Part shown: in pieces, positions 1 to 11,976 of the stretch
How the letters are laid out: the number at the start of each line of letters is the position of its first letter
How positions within the stretch are numbered: the stretch's first letter is position 1
Assembly (NCBI GenBank): GCA_021234535.1
Contig: CM037840.1
Span: forward strand, 2,822,565 to 2,886,564
Length of the DNA: 64,000 nt
Source of the DNA: Stichopus chloronotus
Taxonomy: Eukaryota; Echinodermata; Holothuroidea; Aspidochirotida; Stichopodidae
Direction: 5' to 3'
The notes under the pieces: model-generated
Databases searched by the model: none
Seen by the model: only the letters and a program-made list of their open reading frames with translations
What the model was told of the DNA's origin: nothing
Made by a program: the position numbers and the translations under genes

Positions 1-278
1 TGATTTGGGAAGATAGCTGGAGTACCAGTGAGAATGATTTGGGAACACAGCTAGAGTACCAATGAGAATGATATGGGAACACAGCTAGAGTATCATTAAG
101 AATACTTTGGGAACACAGCTAGAGTACCAGTGAGAGTGATTTGGGACCACAGCTAGAGTACCATTGAGAATAATTTGGGAACACAGCTGTGGTACTAAAG
201 AGAACGCTTTGAGAACAAAGTTACAGCATGGCCTGGGAGAGTGACTAAGGAACACATCTAGAGCACCAGAGATATGAT
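1..278. repeat. 34-bp minisatellite, about 8 copies
   Basis: Successive units begin at 1, 35, 69, 103, 137, 171, 205 and about 242. They share the core 'ttgggaacacagctagagta' with scattered substitutions. The first six units are exactly 34 bp; the last two are more diverged and slightly longer. The array starts at the window edge, so it probably extends further left. It is 770 bp upstream of the gene A start codon. Confidence 0.9.
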
Positions 279-900
279 TTGTTATCCTACTTTGACAGTT
301 AGATTTTGCACAATGATGATTTGATGTCACATGCCCCGCCAGTGGACTGTAACACTGCGATTGTGAAAAAAAATATCATATGGGTGCAGTGTGTATGTGT
401 GTGCCATGCTCTAATCACACAAACTTCAGCGATCTGCCACTTTGTTTCATTTTCTTGATCCTGCAATGATAAAGGAAGGAAACAATTTTGAAGAATTGAA
501 ACTTTAATAACAGGCACGGCATGTACCAGTGATTTCCATATCATCTGGGAAAGAAGTTATCTCTCGATGAAATTATTACGTAAGGAGGGGGGGGGGGGGT
601 GGAATTGAAAGAAACTCTTCATTATCTTTGAGTTCGTAATCAAAGAAATTTCATGGTTCCACATAACACGGCAGAGTCCACCCTTCACGTTCGAATCCCC
701 CCTCCCCTTCACCTTTGATCTCACACTTCCCATGGAGCTCTTTCTCTTCCTTATCGCCAAACCATGGAGCTACCGCATTGATGCATTCAGTTTATATTCT
801 CAACTTCAATAGGAAGCATGCAGAGCTTGAAGTTATTTAAATCCATGACGTATGTAAACGTGACCGTCTGGCATCGAGGTCAACCTATAGTTCCTAATCT
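279..900. other. Upstream intergenic stretch, no gene seen
   Basis: No convincing exon on either strand. It contains a G run at about 586-598. At about 689 there is a GTTCGAATCC word that resembles a tRNA B box, but no tRNA fold surrounds it. The right part is the presumed distal promoter of gene A. Confidence 0.5.
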
Positions 901-917
901 TTGTCGGTCGGAGATGG

Positions 918-924
918 TATAAAA
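918..924 (+). promoter_or_regulatory. TATA box of gene A
   Basis: A perfect TATAAAA lies 133 bp before the gene A start codon. This would place transcription start near 945-955 and give a 5' UTR of about 100 nt. No other TATA word lies closer to the start codon. Genes B and C do not share this sequence block, so the promoters have diverged. Confidence 0.55.
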
Positions 925-1050
925 GTCACAGCAGTTTCAAACCAAGCTTCCACACAACAAAGCGACTCAGCAAAGAGACTTATTCCTGCCAAAACAAACG
1001 GAAGAAGTTTAGGGTTATTCGTCTTTGAAAGGTCGACAGGAGTCGAAATA

Positions 1051-4000
1051 ATGGCAGCATCCCGTATCGTATTTGCAGCAGCTTTTACCTTGTTGGCATA
1101 TGTGACTGCTGGATACTGCTGCCCACCCCAATCTCCGTCACCTGGCGACCGGGTAACGCCACCTGGTACCGTTGTGACCTATAGTGATGAAATCCCACCA
1201 ACGCTACATATCCAAGATACGCCTCAGTTGGTCAAAAGGTGCGTTCATATATTTATTCTCATCTGTTTTCTGAACTATGAAAAAAAAGAAACTTTCGTAC
1301 ACTCCTAGTACAAAGAAAAGGCTCTTATTCTGCCCTGCCTGCATACATTATGTCTTTTACTTAGAAACAAAGGTTCTTTTACTAGGATTTTGCCCAGCAG
1401 TTAGAATAGTTTGCTTGTCAAAAGGCTTTTTTTTTTTCTAAGAATGTAAGTCATATGCTTAAATCGTTTGCTGTTACAAAGGAGAAAATGGCTTAGTGAT
1501 AAGGTAGTAACAACAGACGAACTCTGCTACAAATGTTTAGAAACAAACAAACTTTTAGGGACTAATCTTGTCTTTATTATTACACGATCAAATCTGGGTT
1601 AGTTGTAAGTTTACCTGTATGTGTGTGTCTCCCAATATGCACACACAATATGTATCGTACGTATTTAAATGCATATTTAACTGACAATTAAATGGTTTAC
1701 AAATGCTTCTGAGAGGCAACAGCCTCAAATTTCAGGCGTTCAAAACTCTGTGCTAATATTTTGTCCCCAACTGTTTCAAGAAAGACTGCTCTGATCAAGA
1801 ATGATTTCCAGTCGCCTCAAAGTTATCAAAACACCATGCAACAGTCACTTTGTCAAATTATTGCTGAAACCTTTTCTTTTATTTTGCCTTTGCAATTAAA
1901 ACACTCGCTTAACCTTGAAATTTGACATTATCGAAAATAAAGAATGTGCACATTGTAGATTTAGATAAAAACATTGTGGAAATCAGAATCACAGCTGTTT
2001 AATTTTTGTAATGTTTCAACATTATAAAGAAATATATATTGAGGATATTTACGTAGTTGTGCCTGGTTGATATCATAACTTTCACGAAATGCAATTTATC
2101 ATTTTAAAATAGATGTTTGTTTAAAATTTATTACTTCGGAATGTAACATGCTATCGAGATATGATATTAAAAATAAAGTAAGAAAATATTTCTAATTTTT
2201 AGGACGTATCATTTTTTTTGTCAGTGTCTAATCACTTAACGTTTGTAAACAGTGTTCTGAAATTTGGTTAAATGTATTGATACTTTATGCCATAACCCTC
2301 TGATAGTTTCAAAGAGTAAAATTTTGGTGCGGTGCGCAAGAGCAGAGTCTTTTCTTTATTATCAACATCTGTACTAACTATCTCTTCAAGTTTTATAGTC
2401 TTACAATGACGTTTAAATTTGTGGAAACCTAGTGATGATCACACTATTAATGGTTATCCTGATGATTACACTATCAAGTCTGCAATGCTAATCTGTGCTT
2501 GTGTTGCATGCTAACCTAAACGTGTACTGCTGCACTATGATTACGGATGGATTACACCATTTAATCTTACTACACTGATCTTTGTCGTAGCTGTTTATGA
2601 TGTCGTTGTTCCTAATCCTTTTAACATATAAGCCTAGATAAAGGAGTCACATCGTAATGGATACTAATAGTGATGGTCACATTGATAACAACTGTTGACT
2701 ATGATGTTTAGATTTGATACGCAGTGATGATTACACTGTTAATAGTTACACTGATGATTGCACTATCAATGTCGCACTGCTGACGGTTTGTAATAAAAAT
2801 TGTACTGTTGCACTATGATTGCAGAATGATTACACTATTTAATCATATCATACTGATCTTTGTCTTAGCTGTTTATGATGCGCTTGTTCCTGATCCTTCT
2901 GACATGATAAAGTAGTCACATCATTATAGATACAAATAGTGATGGTTACATTGATACCAATTGTCGACTGTGATGTTTACATTTGAATCTTAGTGATGAT
3001 TACACTTTCAATAGTTTACTGATGATTGTACTATCAATTTCGCGCTGCTGATCTGTTTTGTGTCAAAATTGTACTGTTGCACTATGATTACAGAATGATA
3101 TGCACTATTGATCATTTCATACTTATCTTTGTCTTAGCTGTTTATGATGTGATTGTTCCTGATCCATCTAATACATACTCGAAGAGTCACATCAATATGG
3201 ATACCCACATCGGTATCCACAAGAATGGCCACATAGATACTAGCGCTTAGCAATGACATTTAGATTGAAAAAGCAGTACTGATACACCATTATCAATACT
3301 ATCGGGTTTGGTTCAGGTTCGGTTTTGATGGCAAGTTCGACTTGAGCTTGTCCAAGTTAACTGAGTCTCTGTGTTGATAATAGTTGTAGTATTTGTTTTG
3401 ATATTGGTATTATCACTTCCAATGAAGGTATCAGTGAGTGACAGAGGTACCAGCTGTGCTGGTAGCAACATGGTTGTATATGGAACGGTTACTTCCAATA
3501 GTTTTCATTGCCACTACAAGATACTATTGTAATTACAATTCCAAGCAATCACAATATTTATGTCGTCTTCACCAACAGATCTGTGCCTTCTAGTCCTGCT
3601 GTAATATCACCTGAGAAATTCTTCCATGACGTCGACATCAATGGTGACGAGATAATAGATGCTTGTGATTGGTTGAATTCACCGTATGCCACCAGGATCA
3701 TCGATTATGTAAATATGCTAGCAGATCTGGACCTGAATGGTGAGTTCAGGACTATGCTGTTGTCATTACGTGTCAAAAAAAAAAGAACAACATGGTAAAA
3801 CATTAAACTGACAATTGATTAACATTTGTAAATTGGCTCATTAGTGCGATTGTTGTAAAAGTGTCGTCAGTGAATTTCTCCGAGAACAGTCAACATTCAC
3901 ACCACAGCCCACATATTGTCTTGTCGAGATCATGACATGTAATTACTTATCATTGTAATTGTGATTGTCATAATTATTGTAATAAAAAATACATTGTTTT

Positions 4001-4330
4001 CTTAAGTAAGTATGGCATCAATGAAATCAAACACAGCAAAATCGAAAGGTAGTCTAATTATTTACATTGTTTTGCAAGAAATGAAAGATAACGTTGAATG
4101 CATAAATTATTATTGGTTGAAAAAGATGTACTGTATGACATACTGTCACGCTTTTGAAAATATAGCTGAACTTTTCACATTCACTTTGTTGACATCAATG
4201 TAATGTCTTGTAGTCTTGCATAAGTCACTAATTTTTGTATTGTTTATTATTCATTTATTCAACTGTAGGTGATGATGCTCTCAGCATGGACGAATTTCAA
4301 TCAATCAAAATAGTCGCAGACAACATGTGA
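1051..4330 (+). CDS. Gene A: secreted two-EF-hand propeptide protein (3 exons, 136 aa)
   Basis: Exons 1051-1238, 3579-3739 and 4269-4330, joined by GT-AG introns of phase 2 then phase 1. Residues 1 to about 21 form a signal peptide (hydrophobic FAAAFTLLAYVTA), then a CC pair and a Pro-rich pro-region ending in Lys62-Arg63; the Arg codon is split by intron 1. The 73-residue remainder has two EF-hand loops: 82-93 (DINGDEIIDACD, Asp rather than Glu at position 12) and 114-125 (DLNGDDALSMDE, canonical). EF-hands bind Ca2+ through positions 1, 3, 5, 7, 9 and 12. Secretion and Lys-Arg processing are inferred. I chose the ATG at 1051 because it starts the signal peptide, has A at -3, and aligns with genes B and C; the open frame runs upstream to 901 but lacks similarity there. 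A possible AATAAA lies at 4670-4675. The family is not one I can name. Gene B is 34 kb downstream. Confidence 0.85.
2404..3300 (+). repeat. Tandem ~270-295-bp repeat in gene A intron 1
   Basis: Three units start at about 2404, 2699 and 2968, with a partial fourth from about 3250. Each has a 'gatgattacact'-like segment, then 'cttagctgtttatgatg' (2591, 2869 and 3138 mark the ctgtttatgatg), then a GATACnAATAGTGATGG-like segment. In units 1 and 2 that last segment translates as DTNSDGHID or DTNSDGYID, which resembles an EF-hand loop. Unit 3 is open from 3026 to 3250 but the loop is degraded. Stops interrupt units 1 and 2. It may be relics of a duplicated EF-hand exon or a chance property of a repeat rich in GAT. 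Confidence 0.7.
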
Positions 4331-5013
4331 ACAAAAGAATTGACGTGCTGTATTTGGAACTGCCTCAAATGATATTGTTGAACTCAAAAATGTAGCAAAC
4401 AATTACAAATGTAGTAAAATGTAAGTGACAAATACAAACGTTCAAGTTGACCGCGAATGCAATATATTTATCAAACGATTAGTTATCATCTAAGTCAATG
4501 ACTACCATATCGTGTGACCAAACTACGAAGTTTACCTGCTCTCAATCCACACCTGACGTCCCAGAAATTCATGGCGTGATAGCCACCGAATAAGAAAAAG
4601 TCACTTTTCGGTAATTCGGCATTTTATTTTCCATTATCGTTATGGATTTCTTTGTTTAATTAGTTAAGAAATAAAAATTACATATTCTCATGTTCAAGTC
4701 TTGTAAAATAGTTACGAATGCCATAATTTCCATTAATCTCCAGATCCATAACTTATTCAAATTTTTACCCTACTTATGCGTTTCATTTTTCCAAAAGTGA
4801 AAGAAAAACCCTTCAAAGTAAGGCGTTTAGTTTAGGCTAATAGTAGCACCGGAGAAGCATACCTTTATTTTTGGATTTTTACTGCTGTGAAATAATGCTT
4901 CAAGTTCTTTTCAATTTGTCCTCTTTTTCGCAAGCCACAAGTAGCATTTAATAACAAACTGCATGGCTGGTTGTTAACTGTTGACTCTCTCTGATATCAA
5001 CTTTTCGATAAAA
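4331..5013. other. 3' flank of gene A
   Basis: The first ~100 bp after the stop codon (ctgtatttggaact and neighbours) matches the 3' flanks of genes B (42571 onward) and C (60729 onward), so it is probably 3' UTR. An AATAAA at 4670-4675 is a candidate polyadenylation signal. No other exon is seen. Confidence 0.5.
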
Positions 5014-5130
5014 GTGTTGTCCAAGTTTAATTACCGCCTGCTTGTTAATGGTTTTGTCCAAGTTAATTTACCCCTACTTGTAAAATATGTTGGCCGACTT
5101 AATGTTACACCTTCTCGTTAAATTTCATAT
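5014..5130. repeat. Short tandem repeat, ~37-bp unit, 3 copies
   Basis: Three degenerate copies of a unit with core 'ttgtccaagttaatttac' followed by a '(g/c)cttgtta' segment. The third copy reads ttggccgacttaatgtta. No coding potential. Confidence 0.55.
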
Positions 5131-8100
5131 TCAGAGTTTATTTAACACTCGCCCACTTGTTTTATTCATAGTTGTATTTATTGTTGTGACATAACGTTTA
5201 TTTATTGCCTGAATAAGGTTAGCTACTTTGCGGAAACATTAATTCAAATGAATCGAATGGATACCACAATGAACGAAAAAGTACTGATGTAGTTTTTTCA
5301 GTAGATAATTTTGAATATCGCCCTCACTATGTCTATGGCATTGTATAATGGCAGTGCTATTTTGTGCGCTTGCTATGAGGCGGATCAGGAAAGGTCGTAC
5401 CGCAGGGGCTAATAAGATTGAATTGACTTGAACAATCGTAGAACAACTGGAGGTGACCGACTGCCTTGTAACTTTTGCTTTATGTTTTAGCTTTTGGCAA
5501 ATCGTGTTACGACAAAATAATTGTGGAATTTTTTGAATTTTTTTTAGCTTCAAGTATGTCTGAGAAAGTTTCCCCCCTCGACCGTGACGTTAAGTAATAA
5601 AAGAGAAGAAAAACAGTGAGAGGCAACACCAAACATCACGAGACAAAGAAATGCAAATAAAGACTGAAGATTTTCGTGATAAATGCACATTTGTGGTTAT
5701 GTACCGTTACCGTACGGAAGTCTCAATCAAAACTTTAATGAAAAACGAAATTAGTTGAAAACTGAGAATTGTCCTTTTTCTTGTAATGATGACAGGGACT
5801 TTTTTTAAGAACCATATGTGTAAACATCTGAGACAATATCCACGTTGATCTGATCGAGCGCTCATGACCAATGTTGAAGGACACATTCTTAATTATCAGT
5901 GTTCTCACCAATTTTCCTTTCATTGTATAGTGTTCATTTCAGAAATATGATGTTCTATATGAGCATATCAACACCAGTACGAAAGTAATAATTAATAATA
6001 TTGATGATTACTCTATCAACCGGAATAATTACAGTAAACAGATATTTGCATGAAAACAAAATGATGACCGACCAATAAGGTCACCGAGAAAATAGTATTG
6101 TGCCGTCATAATTAAGAAGTCATTTTTACGCAATATTTAGTGCCATTCACCACTGTGTAATGCTATGGTAGAATCTGTACTTACCTCATTACAGGGTGTA
6201 TAAGACTAATTTACCTTCTGAAGTTAAAGTAAGAATCTGCTTGTACTTATATCTTCCTTTGTTTATTTATCTGTGTAACATATTTTCTTAATTTCTTTAT
6301 CCTTTTGACTGCTATGTTTCGAGGCGATTACCCCATCGCCCGCCGTTAGGCTTTCCAACTTTGTGTATTCACCCCGCAGTTTTCTCTACTTTGATGGAGC
6401 TACTGTCAAATGGTCCACCTGTTTCATTTTATGAAGATTGACATAAAGTTGTATGTGAAATATAATTGAATTCGAACAAACCATTTTTTCACATCGTCTT
6501 CTTAAATGGCTCCATTTGTTAGAGTTTATTTTGATTTCATGTAAAACTATTTATGTGCGTTCCCTAATTAGGCTTTCCTTGAATTTAAAACGAAATGTGC
6601 ATTAGAGGAAAAAGCACCTGACTGTAATGGACAGGGGGGAACCTATTCCCGCACTGCAAAATCCCCAAGACATAGGCCGGCCACGGGCCTCGTTCGGCAA
6701 TGAATCAGCCTGACAATCTGGCATACTAAGCCAAAAGCTGGTGGGCGTGTTGATGAATGATAAAAAATGCTAAAGGTTTGTATTCCGCACTGCAGTGACT
6801 GAATCGTATCTCTCGCAATGGCTAATTTATGTCTAGTGCACACTGCCGTCTACGTACGAAAGGTTCCATCAGTTGTTCGACTCTGTATGAACGAAAACCA
6901 GAGGAAGGTTGGCAGGCGCTGTGTGTAGTGTAAAGAAACAGTGTATTATGATTTCTGAGAGAGCGCCATCCTTTGATGCTACTACAGCGTTAGACAGAGG
7001 CTAAGATTGTAGGATAATGCCACTTACAGAATTTGTTCTATTTAACGTTAAATTCCTATCTCATCATCTGGATTACAAGATCAACATAAATTTCACAATT
7101 TTAGGAATCGATTAGAAAATGGTAGCTTCTTCCCTTGTTCGTTGTATGTATTTCCAACTGGATGTAGTTGCCATAGAGACTACATGATTCACCACCAGAA
7201 GTCATAAAGGCAAACTAAGTCGAACACTGAACTTAAATTAAATGTCCATGATATGGATAAGCAGAAGTAGTCGCAGATATGGTCATGTCCTATCATTTGT
7301 AACAGCAATAACGATAAATATCCATTTGAGTCCACTTGACACCCTGTATGAGAGTTTTCACAGTAAGTTACCAAAGGTGCACACTAAACGGCTATTATTT
7401 AGTAACATTAATTTGAGCTGATTTTATATTACCGTCCATATAATCGTTTCATTTTACCGTTGTTTGTTACAGTTATTCTCCTCGCAGTAGTAATTAAGCA
7501 GCAATGATAATTTTCAACCCAATATAATTCTAGTGGTATCCTATAATTATTACCAGCCAGTTGGGACATCGTCTTTCCTCATAGTGGCGCACTGCCGCGA
7601 GTCTCTTGACCTACTAGAATAAAACAATCACTGTGAGTCTACTGCTCAGTGAAAAAAACAGTGTGGCAGTAGATATGTTCATACGCACCGAACGGTTCGC
7701 CAAGTGCTCCAAGAATGTATGAAAAAGGATCCATAATTTATGATTTTTCCATCATCTTAAGCCATCTGATATGTGCTATCATTTTCGTAGATAAACGTTT
7801 GCTCTCATTACTTTTAGAAATTGTAAACATGAGATCCCTGTTTCAAGGCTGTGCATATGCAGCTTATGACACCCAGGAAGTGCCATTTCTCCCATCTGGG
7901 AAATTTGAAAAGCCAAAATTTTCCTGTACGCTCCGCGCCAATCTATGGTGGCGCTCTGCTTACATAGTTCTTTAGGATTCCTGTATATAGAGGGTTGCGA
8001 TAACTGGTTAATTTACGCCATTTCGCTTCAAACTGTACAACCTTATTAGTTCCACTTATTCCCCAGTTGGAGGCAAAATGGCTATTCTATCTATATAGGA

Positions 8101-8798
8101 ACTCAGTTGTCATGCTGGCACCCACCCCATCAACAACCCCCCCCCCCCCCCATCGTGGTGACCATACAGTATCGAAACATAACAGTTGCATTTTGTGAAG
8201 CACATTCCGCATCGGCGGAAGTAAATGAAGCATCTGTAATTCGTTTTCCGTTTTTAAAGGGGTAACAATTCGTTTTTAAAGGGGTAAAAAAGGAAACAAA
8301 CTCAATTCATTGCTTTCAGTGATAGAAATGTATGCCAGCCAGTATCGCAGCTAGTTGGTACTCGAAAATTGACTATTCATAACAGCAAGCCATCGACTAC
8401 CGTACATTATGCTTCCACATTAACTGCACCAACTAAACAAAATTCGGTACAGAAAACTGGATTGGTGCTTTGCTTTTCAGGTGTCGTTACTGTCAATATA
8501 TTTTTAACAGGCATGCATAGATTCTAATCAGAGTATTAATGAATTGATTATTGCATGATACACCTCAGTAGTTCAACACAAAATATGTACAAGTGTGTGT
8601 GGATTTGTAGCAATTTTAGGTGAAGAAAACAAAGAAATACATTAAAATTCCTGCTATCTGTGGTTATGTGACATCATTATTCGACCTACTCAAGTTGGTT
8701 TACATTCAACTTGGACAAAAATGGCAGCACCCTTCTCTGAATTTCAAAAGTGTGTAACTTGGATAGGAAACAATATTTCTGAATGAAACTTTGTGAAG
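5131..8798. other. Intergenic stretch, no gene seen
   Basis: Only short open frames (104 aa or less) without recognisable domains, good codon bias or splice context. A small direct repeat 'cgtttttaaaggggtaa' occurs twice at about 8248-8286. A C run lies at about 8139-8150. Confidence 0.45.
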
Positions 8799-8836
8799 TT
8801 GTTTATCAAACACTTCTGCTTCAGTTTGATAAACAA
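8799..8836. repeat. Perfect 13-bp inverted repeat (hairpin)
   Basis: Arms ttgtttatcaaac (8799-8811) and gtttgataaacaa (8824-8836) with a 12-nt loop. No promoter or gene is linked to it. It may be a foldback remnant. Confidence 0.6.
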
Positions 8837-9430
8837 GTTCCCAGGGTTTCCGTCTCCTTTAAAAAGGAAAGAGGCACATCTGTACCTGTAAGCTTGCCAA
8901 TGCTTCCCTTAGCCATGCATTGGCCCTGACTCGTTTGCTTGAAAGTTTTACTATTTTACTACACTACTTTTGTAATCAAAGACATAAAATAACCTGTCAG
9001 GTTATATACTCGACAGAGGTTAGACAAAGCGTATATCAAACACTTAAATGCCTGTAGGTCATTTTGATGTCTGTGAATTCACTTTCACCACTGAAAAATG
9101 ATGCTTTCCTCAATGAATTACGTCAATAACACACGCATGCTAGCATAGTAATCTTTTAGGAAAATATTACGGGAAATTCCGTTCGAATACTTTTCTCAGA
9201 AATAATAGTTACGATCAACAGGAGAGCACTCGTTCATCCCACATTGACTGTTCTCAAAGAGTAGAACTGGCTACCTTCTGAATCTTTTTCCATTGTATGC
9301 AGTTTACATTCATCTAAGTGTTTGGAAGTTGATTTCGAGGAAACGGGACAAAGTCCTTATAGCTCTCTCCGCTGCATCCGCGGTTCTTTCCGGCAATTGA
9401 GGAACGTGAGAGCTCTCAGCAACTAGAAAA

Positions 9431-9453
9431 GTGGTTACGAAAATCGTAACCAC
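9431..9453. repeat. GTGGTTACG-type hairpin, copy 1
   Basis: Arms gtggttacga (9431-9440) and tcgtaaccac (9444-9453) around a 3-nt loop. It is preceded by 'aactagaaaa', as is copy 2 at 11956. Confidence 0.6.
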
Positions 9454-9558
9454 ATCGTTTAGGAGTTCGTGTAGATGGGAAGTGGTTTACGTTCTTTTGT
9501 GACCGTCGGTTGGTAGTAGAAAGGGAATTTCTATGTTTTTTTTTAACAGATGGGGCCA

Positions 9559-9614
9559 CACAAATATATTTAAGAAGATGGAAGCCGTGTCTAGATTCTC
9601 CAAATATATTTGTG
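9559..9614. repeat. Perfect 13-bp inverted repeat, 30-nt spacer
   Basis: Arms cacaaatatattt (9559-9571) and aaatatatttgtg (9602-9614). This could be the terminal repeat of a very small element or a chance AT-rich hairpin. Confidence 0.5.
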
Positions 9615-11955
9615 ACAAACTGTTGGAGCCAAAACGTAAAAACGTCGAATACTGTACATGATGCCAGTCTTGGGTTGTAGGCCTAGGCTACTGCAGGCTA
9701 CTAGAGGTATGTAGACCTACTATGCTACAGGTCGACTTTGGTTGCAATTACTTCAGGGTTAATGATGACATTTCAACCCAAACTTGAAACTGATTTTTTT
9801 CTTCTTCTTTTTTGTCAGTGAGAAAACCAAGGGATGTCATGCTCAGATCCTTAGTGCTGCTGGCTGTGATCTCTTTCCTGTGTTTTCACCAGATGTGATC
9901 ATGTATTCATGTCTGGAGTCATGGTCAGCGGTCACGTTTCCAGGTGCATTTCAACTACAAACTGTCCTCTGACTTTCATTTATCTTCATAAACTTTAAAT
10001 ATTTTGAAAGAAAATGGCTATTTTACCATACAGTTCTACCTTGCTGGATTCAACGAGCCAAACAAAACTATGGGAAGCAATAGCCTACTATCAGCCTGAC
10101 TTGCTGCATTCTTTATCATATTAGATATCAGTTAAAGACTGTCAAATGCCAGAGCCTTGCAAAAGTATCATATGATTGAAGTTGTGAGTGGAATATAATG
10201 GTTAGTAGGACAGTAATTGCTTGTATGTTTGAAGACGTACATGAGAGAATTTATTTTCCGTTTTGCTCTTCGTGTACTGTGCTCAATCTAGTGAACTCGG
10301 TGCTACTAGTTTCTGCAGGTGTTATATTTAATATTTTGACAAGCGGAAACTGAATAGGTCATATATATTTTATACAAGAAGTACTGCTTTCACCTTTGTA
10401 TAGGCTTTGTAGTTTGAATATCATCATACATTGCAGCTTTCACCTTAATTGGTGGGTAGAGTGGACTATTGTGACATTTCCAAAAGTAAATTCAAAAGAT
10501 GCAATTATGGGTACAGTTCCAGTCTGTCGTTTCCCAAATTTTACTCTCCTTTTCAAATGATTAATAGCAACCTTGTTCCAATAGTTATATATGTTAGCTG
10601 TACATTAAAAAATCTGTATATGTGAACAAAAAAAAAGGAAGAAAAAGGTTATAGCAAAAATAAGACATAATGCAAATAAGTCAAATGTCCAACCAAGTCT
10701 AGCCTCTTTTCAGTGTGTCAGATAGACTGCTCTTATTAGGTCCTTAATTCACTAGGCTGCTCAGTCACTTGATTCCGAGCTACGTTTAGGCCTTAGAATA
10801 AGGGAGTAGGCTAATGTTAATAACTTTTGTACACCGTTTATGTCCAACTGACTGATCTGCAAAAATATTCTAGTTCATCATTTCAGTCAACCACTGACCA
10901 CATGTGAATTAATTTTAAGTGATGAGCTCCTTAAGTAAAATCAGTCATGCCCCTAGTTCGTGCTCAGGCTGCCTGCTTCAGAGATAAAAAAAAAAAAAAA
11001 AAAAAAAACCTGTAGAAACCCCTCCCCATCCAAGTTGTCTGTTTAGTGGAATAAAACATGGATGTGCCTTCCTATTTTATATCCAGTAGCCAATCTCCAC
11101 TGAACACGAGAGAACTGTTACGAATGGTACGCTATACAAAACTGCAAATTCATACGAGGGCGACCTTCTTCTGTGTGTAGGCACTTAGTACATGCCGAGT
11201 TGTCAGACTTCACAAAGGTACTGAAAAGTGTGAAGCTGTTTTGTCTTACATGGGCGAGTTGTCCATGCCTTTATGTGCGTGTTCTTCTAACGTAACTCTT
11301 TTTCCACTGAAAAACAAATTTCAACCCCTTCCGACAATTTCTGTTGACAAGACAAGTTGGACAAAACTTTAGCTAAAAAACACTTTTTAGGCCAAAATAC
11401 ACATTTAACAACGACAAATAAATCGTCAGGAATTGGCCGCATCGATTTCCGCCGTACAGTTTGCACACAGGTACTCGCGCCCAAGTATGCCCAGAGTGCA
11501 AACTATGCTCCGTGGATACGAATCATCCGATGAACATTTACTGTAAGCCTACATATTACGTACTTGGCATGCCGCCATTGCAGCGCCGTTGTTTACAGTA
11601 CTACGGAAGTCGGCACACTACTACGGATCAGGCGATACATCTACGCGTTTGCATAATGACAGCGTATACAACAAGTATGCAGTAGCCTATTATACAAAAC
11701 AACAGCCGTTTCTTTAGAAGGCACCGTTTTGTGCATCAAAGAAATGAAAATTTTTAATCTTCGAAAGTAGGGTTGTAGTTATCACAGAGATGTCATACTG
11801 CTGACCATGTATGTCACAATTATTCGTCAAAATTCCAGACTTATTGAAGCTGTGTAACAGTAGATAAACTGAACGAAAGAACCTGTCACGTCATGAATGT
11901 TACGAGCGGGAACGCTATACTGTTTATGATGACTCATAAACAGTAACTAGAAAAT

Positions 11956-11976
11956 GTGGTTACGTACCGTAACCAC
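11956..11976. repeat. GTGGTTACG-type hairpin, copy 2
   Basis: Arms gtggttacg (11956-11964) and cgtaaccac (11968-11976) around tac, preceded by 'taactagaaaa' as in copy 1. Looser relatives occur near 5693 and 56932. Confidence 0.6.

Noticed and set aside
1..278. CRISPR-like repeat array
   Set aside because: Units are contiguous with no unique spacers, and the DNA is animal; it is a minisatellite.
685..700. GTTCGAATCC resembling a tRNA B box
   Set aside because: No A box upstream and no cloverleaf or acceptor stem can be formed around it.
901..1308. Longer 135-codon reading of gene A exon 1
   Set aside because: The upstream 50 codons overlap the TATA box and presumed 5' UTR. The signal peptide and the alignment with genes B and C begin at 1051, and the tail past 1238 is intron.
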